Program-made: the position numbers and the translations under genes | DNA from: Coprinopsis marcescibilis | Taxonomy: Eukaryota; Basidiomycota; Agaricomycetes; Agaricales; Psathyrellaceae | Assembly: GCA_004369085.1 (NCBI GenBank) | Contig: ML210156.1 | Coordinates: 124,001-188,000 of the forward strand | Direction of reading: 5' to 3' | DNA length: 64,000 bases | Notes under the pieces: model-generated | Told to the model about the DNA's origin: nothing | Seen by the model: only the letters and a program-made list of their open reading frames with translations | The model's database searches: none | Shown here: positions 32,058-43,207 of the stretch, in pieces | Layout: the number at the start of each line of letters is the position of its first letter | Numbering within the stretch: the first letter of the stretch is position 1

Positions 32058-32660
32058 GTTTCAAAAGCACCGCCGGACTTGTTTAACGGAAGCTCTGAGG
32101 CACAGTCAGTCCGTGGTTAACCAACCCCGTTTAACGGGCCTGTTTAAATTACTATCTCAGTTGGAGGTGACATCCCGTCCCCCACGTCATCTCTGCTTGT
32201 GCAGGTTTTGCAAGCAAGCCTGTGACTATGAAGTCCATGCCTTCTTCATGTACATATGTGATACTGGCTAGAAGGTGCTTGGAGTTCTTCATGGCCGCAA
32301 ACCCTGCAAACTCTCAGAAATAGAGTCATAGACATTTTATGACAGACCCTGTAGAGAGTGTGCGGAGGATACTGGATGATAAGGAGCTTGTCCCCATATT
32401 TGGAAAATATGTACATGATGTGTTGACCAATTACAGGCAACACCAGATGTACATACCTCCTGGCTACGATTTTTCTCTTTAATAGTTAATGCATGTCATT
32501 CTGTATCGTATGGATATATGTTCCGCTCTGAGAAGACCCTTTGGTTGCTGTGAATAGAAAAGGCTGAAGGAAGGATTCAAACTTCGACCTGGCAATCGGA
32601 AGCAACGACCTTCGGATCGTTAGATGAATGCCTACTGTCAGGAAGATCTATTACAACTAC
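32058..32660. mobile_element. About 600-bp insertion in the copy K 3' flank, with a tRNA-like end
   Basis: The spacer shared with J and L is interrupted after gtagttt (about 32057), and similarity resumes near 32660. The inserted DNA is unlike its neighbours. Near its right end, on the minus strand, lies a tRNA-like stretch (about 32575-32645). A tRNA-derived SINE or similar retroelement is one reading; no poly-A tail or target duplication could be fixed. Confidence 0.4.
32575..32645 (-). other. tRNA-like sequence (degenerate; possible CCG anticodon)
   Basis: Read on the minus strand, about 71 bases contain ATCTAACGATCCGAAGGTCG, which can form an anticodon-like arm, and GTTTGAATCC, close to the B box GGTTCGAATCC. 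The loop would be eight bases and the acceptor stem does not pair well. A working tRNA is therefore unlikely. Confidence 0.3.
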
Positions 32661-33559
32661 TGAAACATATTATTATCAGGATTGAAGGAATAGCTTTCGA
32701 AGGGTCCGGGAGTAAGGGTAGCCAGGGTCTTCTTGTAGATCTTGCTGGCCTTTGTTGACACGACTGGATTTCAGCCGATCATCTCCTCCTCGACCCGAAA
32801 TCTGTCGCAGTTCAAGACATATTTGATGATCTCCAGCCCCCTAATCTCGTCAGCATCCACGCAATCTGTTCCTGCCCGTATCAGGTCCCCAAAAAGTTTA
32901 TTAAACCCGATGCGTCCGTCAATTTGCCAATTCCCAAACCGTACTCTCACAAGCACAAATGTGAAATGGCCGGCCACATTCATGACATTTTTAGACCAGT
33001 AATGCAGAAAGTGAGTGTCTTCCACGGTGATAATGTCAAATATAAAGGCTGCTCGGTGGTTATTAGGGAAGCTGGAACCCTGGAGTCAGCTGATAACGGG
33101 GGTTTGACGCTAGCATCAAGTTCCAGCCCAAACTCGCCTTTCTGCATGTGCTGAGATAGTTTGTTCAATCCAATTATCGTTGGCTGGATAATAGTACGGG
33201 GCGAAGCAGATGGCGAGTGCGAGTCGCTCCTTCGACCCGGGATCTCTGTCCGGCATATCCACAACATAAAACAAAAACCGGTTACTGCGCAGGCTTTCCA
33301 GCGCCCGCCGGCCAATTATATCGTCCTGAAATGCTAGGAGGGTTAGGGACCCATAGGACATGCAGAACCAATGACTTACAAGACCTGTGGCAGTGAAATG
33401 CCACTCAGTAAAGTACATAAGCCTGAAGAACATTTTAGGCTAGTCCGCTGGCAGTGCAAGTAAGTACGTTGTAGCTTACCAGACCACTTTATCGTCTGAA
33501 GTGAGATCTCCAGGCTTTAGATCTATCTCCTGAAACAGCGGCTTGGACGTCGAAGACAT
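32653..33559 (-). pseudogene. Repeat-family copy K (premature stop in EEMIGW)
   Basis: Exons 33559-33480, 33422-33380, 33325-33138 and 33071 onward keep phase, with a GCGAGT donor for intron 3. In exon 4 the conserved EEEMIGW reads GAG ATG ATC GGC TGA (stop at 32771-32773), so the product would end at residue 203 without the PVVSTKA tail. After the stop the frame stays open through STKASKIYKKTLATLTP to a shifted end near the 32058-32660 insertion. Exon 3 has FYVVDMPDRDPGSKERL, where AG is replaced by VV. The stop is the only clear lesion. Confidence 0.65.
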
Positions 33560-33663
33560 GAATTACCGGTTCACAGTTTGGAGAATGAGGATAGAGGAAA
33601 CCCAGGTCGTGGGCACTGGGGAACCTGTGTGGTGCGAAAGCAATCAGTTCCCGCATGAATCGA

Positions 33664-33682
33664 TGCTATCGATGTTATCAAT
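33664..33682 (-). promoter_or_regulatory. Conserved ATCGAT-type motif, copy K
   Basis: TGCTATCGATGTTATCAATCG, one base off the dyad, about 105 bp upstream of the copy K ATG. Confidence 0.4.
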
Positions 33683-34255
33683 CGTTCAAGATCATGTGCC
33701 AGCCCCTAGGTTCATCCGCACCGTCACTCTGCGCTGTGGGGAACGCGAGGCAACCTAATGTGTATACATAGGTCAACAATGTATTCTATCAGGCAATCGC
33801 AGTGGCAGTTGTGTCCTCGCTTTACAGTAATGCCTCACACGTACGTAGAGTATTCAGCACCATCGAACGAACAATATAAAATTAAGCGCCCACTCATACC
33901 CCTCTTCTCCTTTTACTTCCTCTACCACCGCCACCGTGTGCTTAAAGGTTTCGCGTTCCACGTTCTCACGTATCGTCCAAGAGGAGCGTTACTAATTGGA
34001 AATCGCACACACCCTTCCGCGCAGGACCAGTACACGACCTATAGGATCTCGGAGAGAGTTTGAGACGGAGGAGTTTGCTTTCGTTTCATTTGCCGAGGGG
34101 CTTGGCGAGAGCCTCTACCAAAGGCTTCGCAAGATTAATGAACTCAGAGCTCTTTCTTTTTACACAACGGAGCAATATGATATGAATAATGATATCCTAG
34201 TGACTTGCTACAGGTAGTTTAGTAGTTAGTATACATAATAACATGGCTGTTCCTT

Positions 34256-34300
34256 TCGTTCGTTCGTTCGTTCGTTCATTCATTCGTTCGTTTGTACAGT
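34256..34300. repeat. (TTCG)n / (TTCA)n microsatellite
   Basis: Tandem ttcg units with some ttca in the copy L 3' flank. Confidence 0.65.
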
Positions 34301-34348
34301 ACATGCGTCGCTGTCGAGGTATATAATTGGCCATCACTGGAACATATA

Positions 34349-35257
34349 TTACTTCTTAGGACTGAAGGGATAACTTTCGAGGGGTCCGGGAGTAATGGTA
34401 GCCAGGGTCTTCTTGTATATCTTTGCGGCATTTGTCGACACGACTGGATTCCAGCTGATCATTTCCTCTTTGACCCGGAATCTGTCGTGGTTCAAGACGT
34501 ATTTGATAATCTCCAGTGGCATATTCTTGTCAACATCCAAGCAATCTGTTCCTGCTCGTATCAGGTCCCCGAAAATTTCATTAAAACTGGTCCGTTCTCC
34601 AACCCGCCAATCCCTAGATTGTAATCTCACAAGAACAGATGTGAAATGGCCGGCCACATTCAAGACAGTTTTGCACCAGTGATGCAGAAACAGAGTGTCA
34701 CCTAGGATTTCCCATGTGGATTCAACGGCAAACAAAAAGGCTGCTCGGTGGTTATTGGGGAAGCTGTAACACACAGGAGTTAGCCGACAACGGGGGTTTG
34801 ACGCTAGCATCAAGTTACAGCCCAAACTCGCCTTTTTGCGTGAGCTAACATGGTTTGTTCAATCCTGTTTTTGTGGTTTGTAGAAAAGTATGGGCAGAAG
34901 CAGATGGCGAGCACGAGTCGCTTCTTTGACCCGAGATCTCTGTCCGGCATATCCCCAGCATAGAAAAAAAGCTTGTTAATGTGCATGCTTTCCGACGCCT
35001 GCTGTCCAATGATGTCACCCTGAAACACTGGGAGGGTTAGGGACCCATAGGACATGCAAACCACGACTTACAAGACCTCTGGCAGGCAAGTTGATACACT
35101 CTTCAGTAAAATACACAAGCCTGAGGATCATGTTGGGCCAGTCCGCCAGCAGCGCAAGTAAGTACGTTGTAGCTTACCAGACCACTTTATCGTCTGAAGT
35201 GAGATCTTCAGGCTTTAGATTTATCTCCTGAAACAGCGGTTTGGACGTCAAAGACAT
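34349..35257 (-). CDS. Repeat-family protein, copy L (intact, 243 aa)
   Basis: Exons 35257-35178, 35120-35072, 35019-34832 and 34763-34349 total 732 nt. Starts MSLTSKPLFQEINL. Intron 3 begins GCGAGT (GC-AG). Exon 3 has AGDMPDRDLGSKKRLVLA. Exon 4 has FGDLIRAGTDC and KEEMISWNPVVSTNA and ends ESYPFSPKK, as copy G does. Beyond about 35290 the upstream flank differs from the other copies, and the ATCGAT dyad is absent, so its promoter was probably replaced. Function unknown. Confidence 0.65.
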
Positions 35258-36108
35258 GAAATCAATGGTACTGGTACACAGTAGCTTTGAGGGTGAGGAA
35301 GAAAGCGGCGCTCACAGATAAATGCTTCCACGCCATGCCATGACAAAGGCGATGCAAGCTATAAATAACTCGTCACGTATCAATGGATTGCTACCTACTC
35401 GTCGTCGTAATCGGATGCATGGCAGTGCCCGCTCACCAAGGTCCTTGGTTATAAACATCAATCTTTGGGAGGTAAGTGGCCCATAGAGAGTGTGGAAAAA
35501 GAAATCACACTGATCAGTTCTATTCAATGATTTAAGGGGGCATTGCACCATATGTATACACCAGACATATGTGGTGTCAGAAAATATCACCGACTCTGGC
35601 TCACATTCTCGCTATCGGCAGTATCGATTAAGCGCCCGCACGCCGATTACTGGACAAGTTCCTGCACGTGTGGACACATATCTTGAGTTTGCATCTCCGA
35701 CTTGAGCACGCTCCTGCCGATAGGGCCATCCGTGGTCTCCCTGCCTTGCCCCGCAAGTCTATTGAATTCGGGTTAGCTTACTTAGATCAACTTGCCCGAC
35801 GCGATCCTACATCGGACAATCGCAAATCAGACGATCCGAGTCTAACGAGATCGGAGAGATAGTAGCAGCAACAGAGACTCAAACGATGTCTTATCATTGA
35901 TGTCGATCATCAGCACTCAGTGCTTTGACTCGTCTCTTATTTGTTGGTTCTTAGATCTGACATGTTATTATCACACATTCCGTTGAATAACAATCATTCA
36001 CATCGAGGGAGCACCATACTAATACGCGCAACATTCTTTATCTAAACTCTATCGGGATAACGCAAACAGACCAAGGAAAAGATATAGAGGACATTTTCGT
36101 TTATCACA
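35258..36108. other. Intergenic between copy L and the NLR gene
   Basis: No gene seen. 35723-35830 matches 13830-13920 inverted. A 93-codon minus-strand frame at 35312-35590 has no recognisable motif. Confidence 0.45.
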
Positions 36109-38131
36109 TTAGGAAGACCCTAGTTGCAACGCATGACGCCATGGAACCGACGTGGTCGTACCAATGGGCGGAGCCCACAACGAGCGAAGCTTACGGAATG
36201 TAGGTATATCCCAACCCGCATTGGCACACTTGGCAAGGATGGCCTCGCGCCAGCGCTGGCATATGTTGCCGCACTGAAACACGCTGCTGCACTAATAAAT
36301 GGATTCTGGAATCAGCATCAATGTTTCCAGTTCAAGCACAGAAAACACGACTTACGCCAAACACAACGTTGTGTACCAGGTAATACATTACCTGCAGCTG
36401 CATATGCTGGCGATGCCTGACTCGTTCAGCCACCCACGCCTCAGCATCGAGGTTGAGCAAGGATTCTTGGAGGCTGCTCCCGTTGAAGTCAGGGTTGAGG
36501 AGCGCCTCATGCATCGGAACATGAAAGTGCAACCGGGTACCCTGATCCTCTTCGACGAATTGGATGATTTGTTGTTTCCCCACTAAGCAGAAGTCTCCGT
36601 GTACAAAGTTAGGGCATGATTCGGGACACCGTTGCTGTTTCTCGAGGCGTCCCGTTGACAGGAGGATCTGGGCGCAAATTCTTTCGACGATGCTCTCCGG
36701 GATGACGGAGAGCTCTGGGCCGCATCGAGACGGTGCCGCGAGGAAATCCCGAAGGGATTTGTGGTATAGGGAATAAGGCTTTAATTTGACGGCATCGCCA
36801 GCTGGAATTATTACAAGTGAATGCAATCTCCCAAACAACCTCTCGACGTGAGAAGGCTCAAGCTGGAGGAAAGAATCGATCTCGCTGGCAGTGAGCTGAC
36901 AAAAGCCTGCTCTACTGAAATCCGCGAGCCGTATTCCAAGAGCGATTCGCAAGGTCGTGATCGATTCCTTGGGGGAAACGCTCTTGTTGAGGATGGCAGT
37001 GTAGGTGGCGTCAAGGGCGGCGTAGGGGGCCGATGATATCACGGCCTGGTCTAGGATGAGTTGAAGGTGCTCCTTTGGTCGTTGCTGCGTCTCGTCGCTA
37101 ACAAATTTGACAACGGTGCTGGCGTAGATGAACTGTCCGGATGCATTGTCGACCAACTTGTCGATGGCTGCCTCGGGCGGCCAGGTAAGTTCGAGTTTGT
37201 TCTTGTTGCGAATCAGGGTGAATGCTGAGCCCAGATACAGCCGGATGTCGGCTCCAGGGTTATAGCTTTCGTTGAGCTCGATGATACGAGTGCAGGACCC
37301 ACCAAGACCTGATGGTGCGAAGAAATCTCGCATTGGCAGCTCTGCTCTGCTAGCCAACGCAACGCGGAAAGGTAAACGACCGGAGGCCAGGCATTTGTGA
37401 AGGGTGACGAGGACGGATAATCGGTGATCTTCCCCTTTACATTCGTCCAGCCCATCTATGATGATGAGCTTGGGCCAGTACTGCAAGCTGGATGGGTCTC
37501 TGGCGATCGCAAGCGCAATCGGCTCAAGAATGAGGATCTCGACCTGCTTTTCGAAGGATTTGGTGAAGACGGAGGGGTTGTCGATTACCGCTGCAGCGAC
37601 GTGGGGGCGCACATCAGGAATGTTCAAGGCAATTTGGTATGCCAAAGTCGCAGCGAGCTTGCCCTCGTTATCCCTATCGATGAACTGGTGAGAGAAAAAG
37701 AAGCTGGCAGCTACTATTTTCTTCTCGTCTAACTTCTCTGCAATGGTTTGCTGAATCGCCGACTTTCCTGTGCCGGCTGCCCCCAGGAGCCATAAGAAGA
37801 ATGCTGGGTCCTGTACTGCACCAGCCAAGGGAACCCCCCATGTCATGATGTCCTCTTGAACGACTATGCGCGTCTCTGGGTGACACCTTGGGGCTTCGAA
37901 CCGTGCCTCAGCGTCATGTATTGCATCGGGTGATATGAATTTGAACAGAATTTCGATACCTAGCGGCTCCAGTCAGCAATGTTCCCAGCAATGAGAACTA
38001 GTGTCATACTCACCATCTGGCCCAGATCGATATGTGGTGATAGTCTGGTGAATAACGTTGCCATCTCCTTGCGCTACTGCGAATGCTGAACCTGCGACGT
38101 TGGTATCCTTGGCGTCTCGGAGGATCGACAT
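36109..38131 (-). CDS. NACHT-domain NTPase (fungal NLR-like), 628 aa
   Basis: Exons 38131-38014, 37959-36356 and 36273-36109 join in phase (1887 nt). The N-terminus (about residues 1-75) is of the type that precedes NACHT in Agaricomycetes (FKFISPDAIHDAEARFEAPRCHP). The NACHT domain follows: LLGAAGTGKSAI (Walker A), LIIIDGLDEC (Walker B), then LASRAEL (sensor) and a winged-helix region (QFIYASTVVKF). There are no WD40, ankyrin or TPR repeats. The protein ends in a short helical tail with CGNICQRWREAIL, as in other Agaricomycete NACHT proteins of this type. The last exon is a choice: without splicing at GTAAGT the frame stops at 36332. Such STAND NTPases act in fungal non-self recognition and programmed cell death. 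Partner unknown. Confidence 0.8.
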
Positions 38132-38727
38132 GAATCGACTCGTGCTGAGGGAGAAGGAAAGGATGTGTTGCTGTTAAAGAGCTGTGAGCCTGAGCTGGAC
38201 TCTGAACAGGCCTCATTTTGATTCAATGATTGTGTGCGATAATTGACGGGCTGTGCAAGCCAGTTTGGTAAAGTACACAGTGTGAGCGCAAAATCGAATA
38301 AAATCCCTCCATGATTCTAATTCTTGTTTAGATCCTGTGAAATATGGTGCTGAACTCCTGCCATATTCGAGCAAGCAGAGCAGCCTAGATAACTTCGTAG
38401 CTGTGGGATGCGTTAGAACGTTAGAACGTTGGACGTTGAACAACGGAAAATGCAAGAAAAGGACGAAGAACAATACGATTTCGGCGATTTCCTCAGTTGG
38501 ATGTCATTTCAAACGGCGCGGCTATTTCCCTATTTCCACCGACTCCGCGTCACCGCCTTGGCCCGGGATTCTTGGAGTCCGACGAATTGGTGGCGTGACC
38601 TGGGACTCGGAGCAGCCGATTACTACTCGGGCAAATAAACCCAGAGGCCCGAGATGTGTGCAAGCGTATATAAGGGTATGTACCCAGAATCCAAAGTGAC
38701 CAATCCCCAAGTTGCTGCAGTACGACA
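38132..38727. other. Intergenic between NLR and Nudix genes
   Basis: Divergent promoter region. Open frames at 38337-38699 and 38429-38638 show no motif. gttagaacgttagaacgttggacgttg near 38412 is a small direct repeat. Confidence 0.4.
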
Positions 38728-40087
38728 ATGACCGTCGAGACATTACGCTTGGTAGTGAGTTTCGCAAGTTATTGTCAACCTCAGGCTTCTAGACTCAGGC
38801 TGACAGCTACTAGGACCATGATGATGCTGAATTAGGATCAGGCCTGTCCCGATTGCTGATGGCACTCCAAACAGAGGGCCTGCGTCAAGAGAAAGAAGTG
38901 CCGAACGAATTGTCAGTTCAAACACTGCTTCAACGGCGAGAAGCTGAAGCTAACAGGATCCTTTGATCAAGTATAGAGGCATACCCGAAGAATAAGCAGG
39001 CCGCAGTCCTTGTACTGTTAGTAAACCTGACATCAGGTAAATCGGAACACGCGATAGACTGTCTGAGGGAGCCAGCAGACTCGTAGGTAGCCTTCCACGA
39101 GCTCGTCGAGCTTTCATTCATTCACAACATCAAAGCAGTCAGCTCTTTGTCGTTCTTACTACCAGAGGAAAGGGACTTCGGACGCACGGAGGCGAAACCT
39201 CTCTCCCAGGAGGAAAGAGAGACGAGGAAGATGTAGAAATTCTCCATACCGCTGTAAGCAGGGGTGTTCATCCGCAATGGCCCTTACTTATCCTCATTAA
39301 AGTACAGAGAGGCACACGAGGAGATTGGTCTCCCATTACCAGAGTTTCTCACCCATATCTGCACTACGTGCGATCGATGTGCTCAAGTTCACCCGACAGA
39401 CTCGACTACTACGACCGCCACTTCGCCATCCAAGAACGCCGATCTTGCAAGACACATCCACACACTCGGGATGCTCCCACCCCTTCCTTTCCATACCCTT
39501 CTCGTGCGGCCAGTTATCGCTTTCATCTCTCGCCCGGATCTCATCTTTCCGCACCTCGCGCCCAACCCTGGCGAAGTTGACCGAATATTCTTACACCCGC
39601 TAAAGAGCATTATCAGTCCTGGCTTTGATCACCACTCCGGCGAAAATACCCTGCCAGTTAGCTATGGAGAAGTAATGCCTCCTTCTGCTCTTGTGGCTCA
39701 AGGGAGCGAATTTTGGCCTTACGACGAACCTTTCCATGTGAGTGACCTTTGAAATGCACAATGTCGAGTCACCCGAAGCAACTACGTCTAGAACCATTTA
39801 GATTACACAAACCCCAACTCTGGGGCTAAATACCGCCTTCATCGTTTTCAAACGTGCGCCTCGCCAATCACAGGGCTTACAGCTGATATATTGGTGAGTC
39901 CTGGTTTCGTAGGTACTTACTCCACTGTTCCTGATACACCGGATCTTATTCATAGATCCATATTGCCAGAGTAACCTACGGCAAAGAGCCGGACTTTGGG
40001 CGATATATGGAGGGACAGACTGAGGACTGGGTGGAAATGACGATCCAGTTCCTGAAGGACAGGAAAGATATATGGAGGAAAAGCTAG
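38728..40087 (+). CDS. Nudix hydrolase, Pcd1-like CoA diphosphatase type (probably disrupted)
   Basis: Exons recognised: 38728-38751, 38814 to about 39020, 39143-39253, 39303-39737, 39802-39893 and 39956-40087. GLRTHGGETSLPGGK and the Nudix box GGKRDEEDVEILHTA..REAHEEIGL span the 39143 and 39303 exons. The C-terminal YRLHRF and ITGLTADILI blocks are typical of CoA/NADH-type Nudix enzymes, which cleave CoA or dinucleotide diphosphates. Two problems appear. In the second exon the frame meets TGA at 38964-38966, before QAAVLVLL. The phase between the 39737 donor and the 39802 acceptor is off by one base. Either unusual splicing or two lesions explain this; a decaying gene is likely. Confidence 0.55.
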
Positions 40088-40245
40088 ACTTTCAATTTGC
40101 ATGTATTATAATCTAGCAGCAATATGGGCACCCTGTGATATACAGCAGCTTGTGTACAGAGGTAAGCCTCCAGCACTTCAAAGCATCAGTAACAACGGCC
40201 TTGAGAACATATCAATTATCCTGAAAAGAGCATCAAATGTCAGGA

Positions 40246-41282
40246 TCAGTGACGGAAGCAGCCAGGCAAAGATACGCTTACACCCCAGCCGAGCTTCGCC
40301 TGAATTCTACGCGCAAGCGTTGGTTCCAACTCTTTGATAGCCTTTTTCAACGCACTCCTCGACTTCGAGTCCACCGCGCTTCGTACGAGCTCCTCCAACG
40401 CCCTCTTCAATTCTTTCCCGGCTGCAGTCCTGGGGATTTTCTTGCCCTCTTCAAGCTCTCTCTGAAGCTGTATAAGGCTCTTCCTTGTATCCTTCTCCAA
40501 AAGCCGCCGAATGACCGTCTCCTCGGTAGTATCGCCCTTGATATCCATGCTTTCAACCCCTGCATTGATCAAGGCGGAGAAAAACCCGCTGTTGAGTGCA
40601 TCGGAGCGTTTCTGACATCCCTCGTCCGCTGACCAGTGGGACTTGACCAGGATGGTCATCGGCACTGCATCTTGGCCACATATCTGCCTAAATATAGACA
40701 ACGTCATCCTAATCTCGTTGTGAATGGTCTTCACTGACATATCATGGAGATATATGATCCCCGTCAGCAGCCTTGGAGGTCTTGGTTCATGTGAGTCAGC
40801 GCACACCCAATAGTTCCATGGCCTCATAGTTCCTTACCCATGTTTCGGCCTTAGCCACTCCGCAATCTGCTTGAGAGGTTTCGACTCATCACGAATTCCA
40901 TCGCCTGCGAGGAAGCCAGGTGTATCAACGAGGACCAGCTGTTTCTTTGAGGATATGTCACCGCTGGCTAACGGAAGCTTTCCAGTAAAGGCCTCCACCG
41001 CTTCCGTGCATGCTGAATACCCTTCGGTCACCTTCGCCACGGGTTCCTTTGCATAATTGTTTATGAACTGGCAAGGGATACTATGTCATCGACTTCGCTA
41101 CCAGCTTGGCTCAGCGCCACTCACTGTGCTCTTCCCAGCTCCAGAAGGGCCTATGACCCTAAGACCATGGCACATCAGAACCCGAGATTAGTGGTAGGGG
41201 GGTTGAAATTAACGAACAGGATAAGTGCATCGCCGTTATCATATCGAGTCAGTCGCTGATCAGAGTCTCTGGTAAAAGCCAT
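40246..41282 (-). CDS. AIG1-like GTPase (copy 3), without kinase
   Basis: Exons 41282-41218, 41158-41125, 41067-40838 and 40780-40282 mirror the first four exons of the GTPase-kinase gene and are nearly identical in sequence. P-loop GPSGAGKST, G3 DTPG and IYLHDM are present. At the donor after GWG the kinase-bearing exons are not found. Unspliced reading ends at TGA about 40246 (VSVSLPGCFRH), and the nearest spliced reading ends within two codons. The protein is therefore about 280 residues, GTPase plus helical tail. It lies in the inverted duplicate of 16055-17400. Family members elsewhere work in membrane or stress-linked GTPase functions; the role here is unknown. Confidence 0.7.
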
Positions 41283-41759
41283 GTCTGCAGAACGTGAACA
41301 GTGGGAAGAAGACGAAAGACACGAGATTGAGCCGCATGACCAGTCTTTGTATTCAAATTAGAAGACTCAAGTCTGGCCACACCTTTGCAGCATGGCCAAC
41401 TCGTGCAGCACTACTAGCAACACTCCCACAGTTCACGGCGTCGACGGAGATAAACCTGGAGCCTGAGCCATTCCCAAATGAGACGCAACGCCCCACCGGT
41501 GTATATAAAGTGAATCTAGGAAGCGTTTCAATTTCGAACACCCATGAACTTGAAGCACAATATAAGCGCTCACTCCGCCGACATCACTCCTATCGAGAGG
41601 ACGACATATGTGATTAATTAATTACCAAAATGCAGTGCTCTGGTCCCTATTTACCGAGCTGGCACAACAAGCACCAGAAGACACATTTTGTAGAGACCCT
41701 GGAAGCAGAACAAGTTTGCAGGCGATTCTAACCCGTAAATATGAAATACACGAACACCC
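41283..41759. other. Intergenic between GTPases 3 and 4
   Basis: Inverted near-identical copy of 15904-16382. Contains the start-proximal region of GTPase 3 and the 3' end of GTPase 4. No gene. Confidence 0.5.
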
Positions 41760-42851
41760 TTACGCAATCAGTTTGAACTGCTAAGCAAGAAAGTTATCAT
41801 GTGTCCGTCATGCCGGAGTATGTCAACTCACCCTGATCATCCATCCTTTCAGCTTCTGACTACGCGAAGGGTTGGTAATGGTCTTTCCCGTAAGCTGCTC
41901 CAGCGCTCTCTTGAAAATCAAGAACTGCCTCTGGTCGAGCTCCCCCTTCAGGAGGAGTATCAGGGACTGCGTAAGCTCCTTCCCAGCGCCGGTTGTTTGT
42001 AACGCTTTTCCCTCTTGGAGCTCACGCAAGAGCTGAAGCACGACACGATTTGCAGTATCCTTCCGAAGGATATCGTGCACGATGCTTTCCTCGGTTACGC
42101 CGTCAGATCCATCCTTGATAGTGGCACACACCGCTCCGTCCTTGATCATATCCTTGAAGAACGTCCCGTCCAGCTCCGCTGCGCGGGTGCGAGTTCCTTC
42201 ATCCCCCGACCACTGAGTCTTGACAAGAACCGTTCTCGAGGCGGCATCTGCACCACAGATCTGCTGGAACAACGACAAACTCATTTTGGTCTCGATCTGC
42301 AAATGCTTCGTTGTCATATCATGGAGGTAAATGATACCCGCCAACTTTCGCGGTGGCCTGAGAATACGCCAGGCAGGGAGGTTAGCAACGTCAGAAAAGT
42401 GCAGAATGTGCGTGCCCGCGCACCCTTTTGGTGGTCGTACCCATTCAGCGATCTTTTGCAGAGTCTGAGAGTCGTCATTTGTACAGAAGAACCCGGGGGT
42501 ATCCACAAGCTTGAGCAGCGCCTTTTGAGGGACGTTGTAATCTTCGACAATGCTCGCAGGCAGTGCTTCTGTGGGGAAAGATCCCGCAAAGACTTCAATA
42601 TTCTTGGTGCAAGTTTCGAAGCCGTGCGTCACTTTCGCGATATCCTCTTTCGCATAATTATTGATGAACTGGAAAGGTTCTCGTCAATAGTCCGTGGTCG
42701 ACGTTTCACGAATCATACAGTGCTTTTCCCTGATCCAGACGGTCCCATGATTCTAGAAATCGAAGAGTCAGCGAGGAATCTCATGGCAACAAGAAACGCA
42801 CAGAATCAACGCTTCATCATCCTTGTACGGAGTTTCTTCAGTTTTCTGCAT
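41760..42851 (-). CDS. AIG1-like GTPase (copy 4), intact, 291 aa
   Basis: Exons 42851-42802, 42752-42719, 42668-42424, 42357-41832 and 41780-41760 join in phase and end with QFKLIA stop. G1 is GPSGSGKST, split by introns like the other copies. G3 is DTPGF, followed by an IYLHDM block, then ILVKTQW-type LVKTQW at the place of the G4 region, and a helical C-terminus. It differs clearly from copies 2 and 3 and is the source type of the fragment at 15537-15903. It may be the original gene of this small cluster. Function of fungal members is largely unknown; nucleotide binding is well supported. Confidence 0.75.
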
Positions 42852-43207
42852 CTTGTGAGAGGCCCCCTTCAGCTGAGAGCTAGAAACTTTCCCTCTGAAG
42901 CCTTTCATCGTGTGGCAAGGACCTGGTAGTAATTGTTCGAGTACGAGGAAGAGAAGGGAATGTCGCTCTCAATTCAAAATCAACGGACACTATGTATATT
43001 TGAGTCGCCCGCAGGCAAGCACACGACTCCAACGTGATGATCGATGCGTCCTGCAGCCTCATTGCGCACTAGATTCAATTGAACGCGGCGTTTGATCACC
43101 ATCAAACGACTGGTCTTATTCATCAATTCATCAACACCATTACTGTGTGGCTCAGGTGAGTCTCCGGCACACGGAAAGTTTGACAGAACTCACCATAAAT
43201 TGACCGG
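42852..43207. other. Intergenic
   Basis: Promoter side of GTPase 4 and 3' side of the glycosyltransferase gene; nothing else recognised. Confidence 0.4.

Larger units (their letters stand above)
33560..34348. other. Spacer between copies K and L
   Basis: Contains the copy K motif (33664-33682), a diverged hairpin (about 34117-34138) and the (TTCG)n run of the copy L 3' flank. No gene. Confidence 0.5.

Noticed and set aside
32575..32645. Functional tRNA gene
   Set aside because: The B box has mismatches, the anticodon loop would be eight bases and the acceptor stem does not pair.
35312..35590. 93-codon minus-strand frame
   Set aside because: No homolog, motif or splice partner recognised; it lies in duplicated flank DNA.
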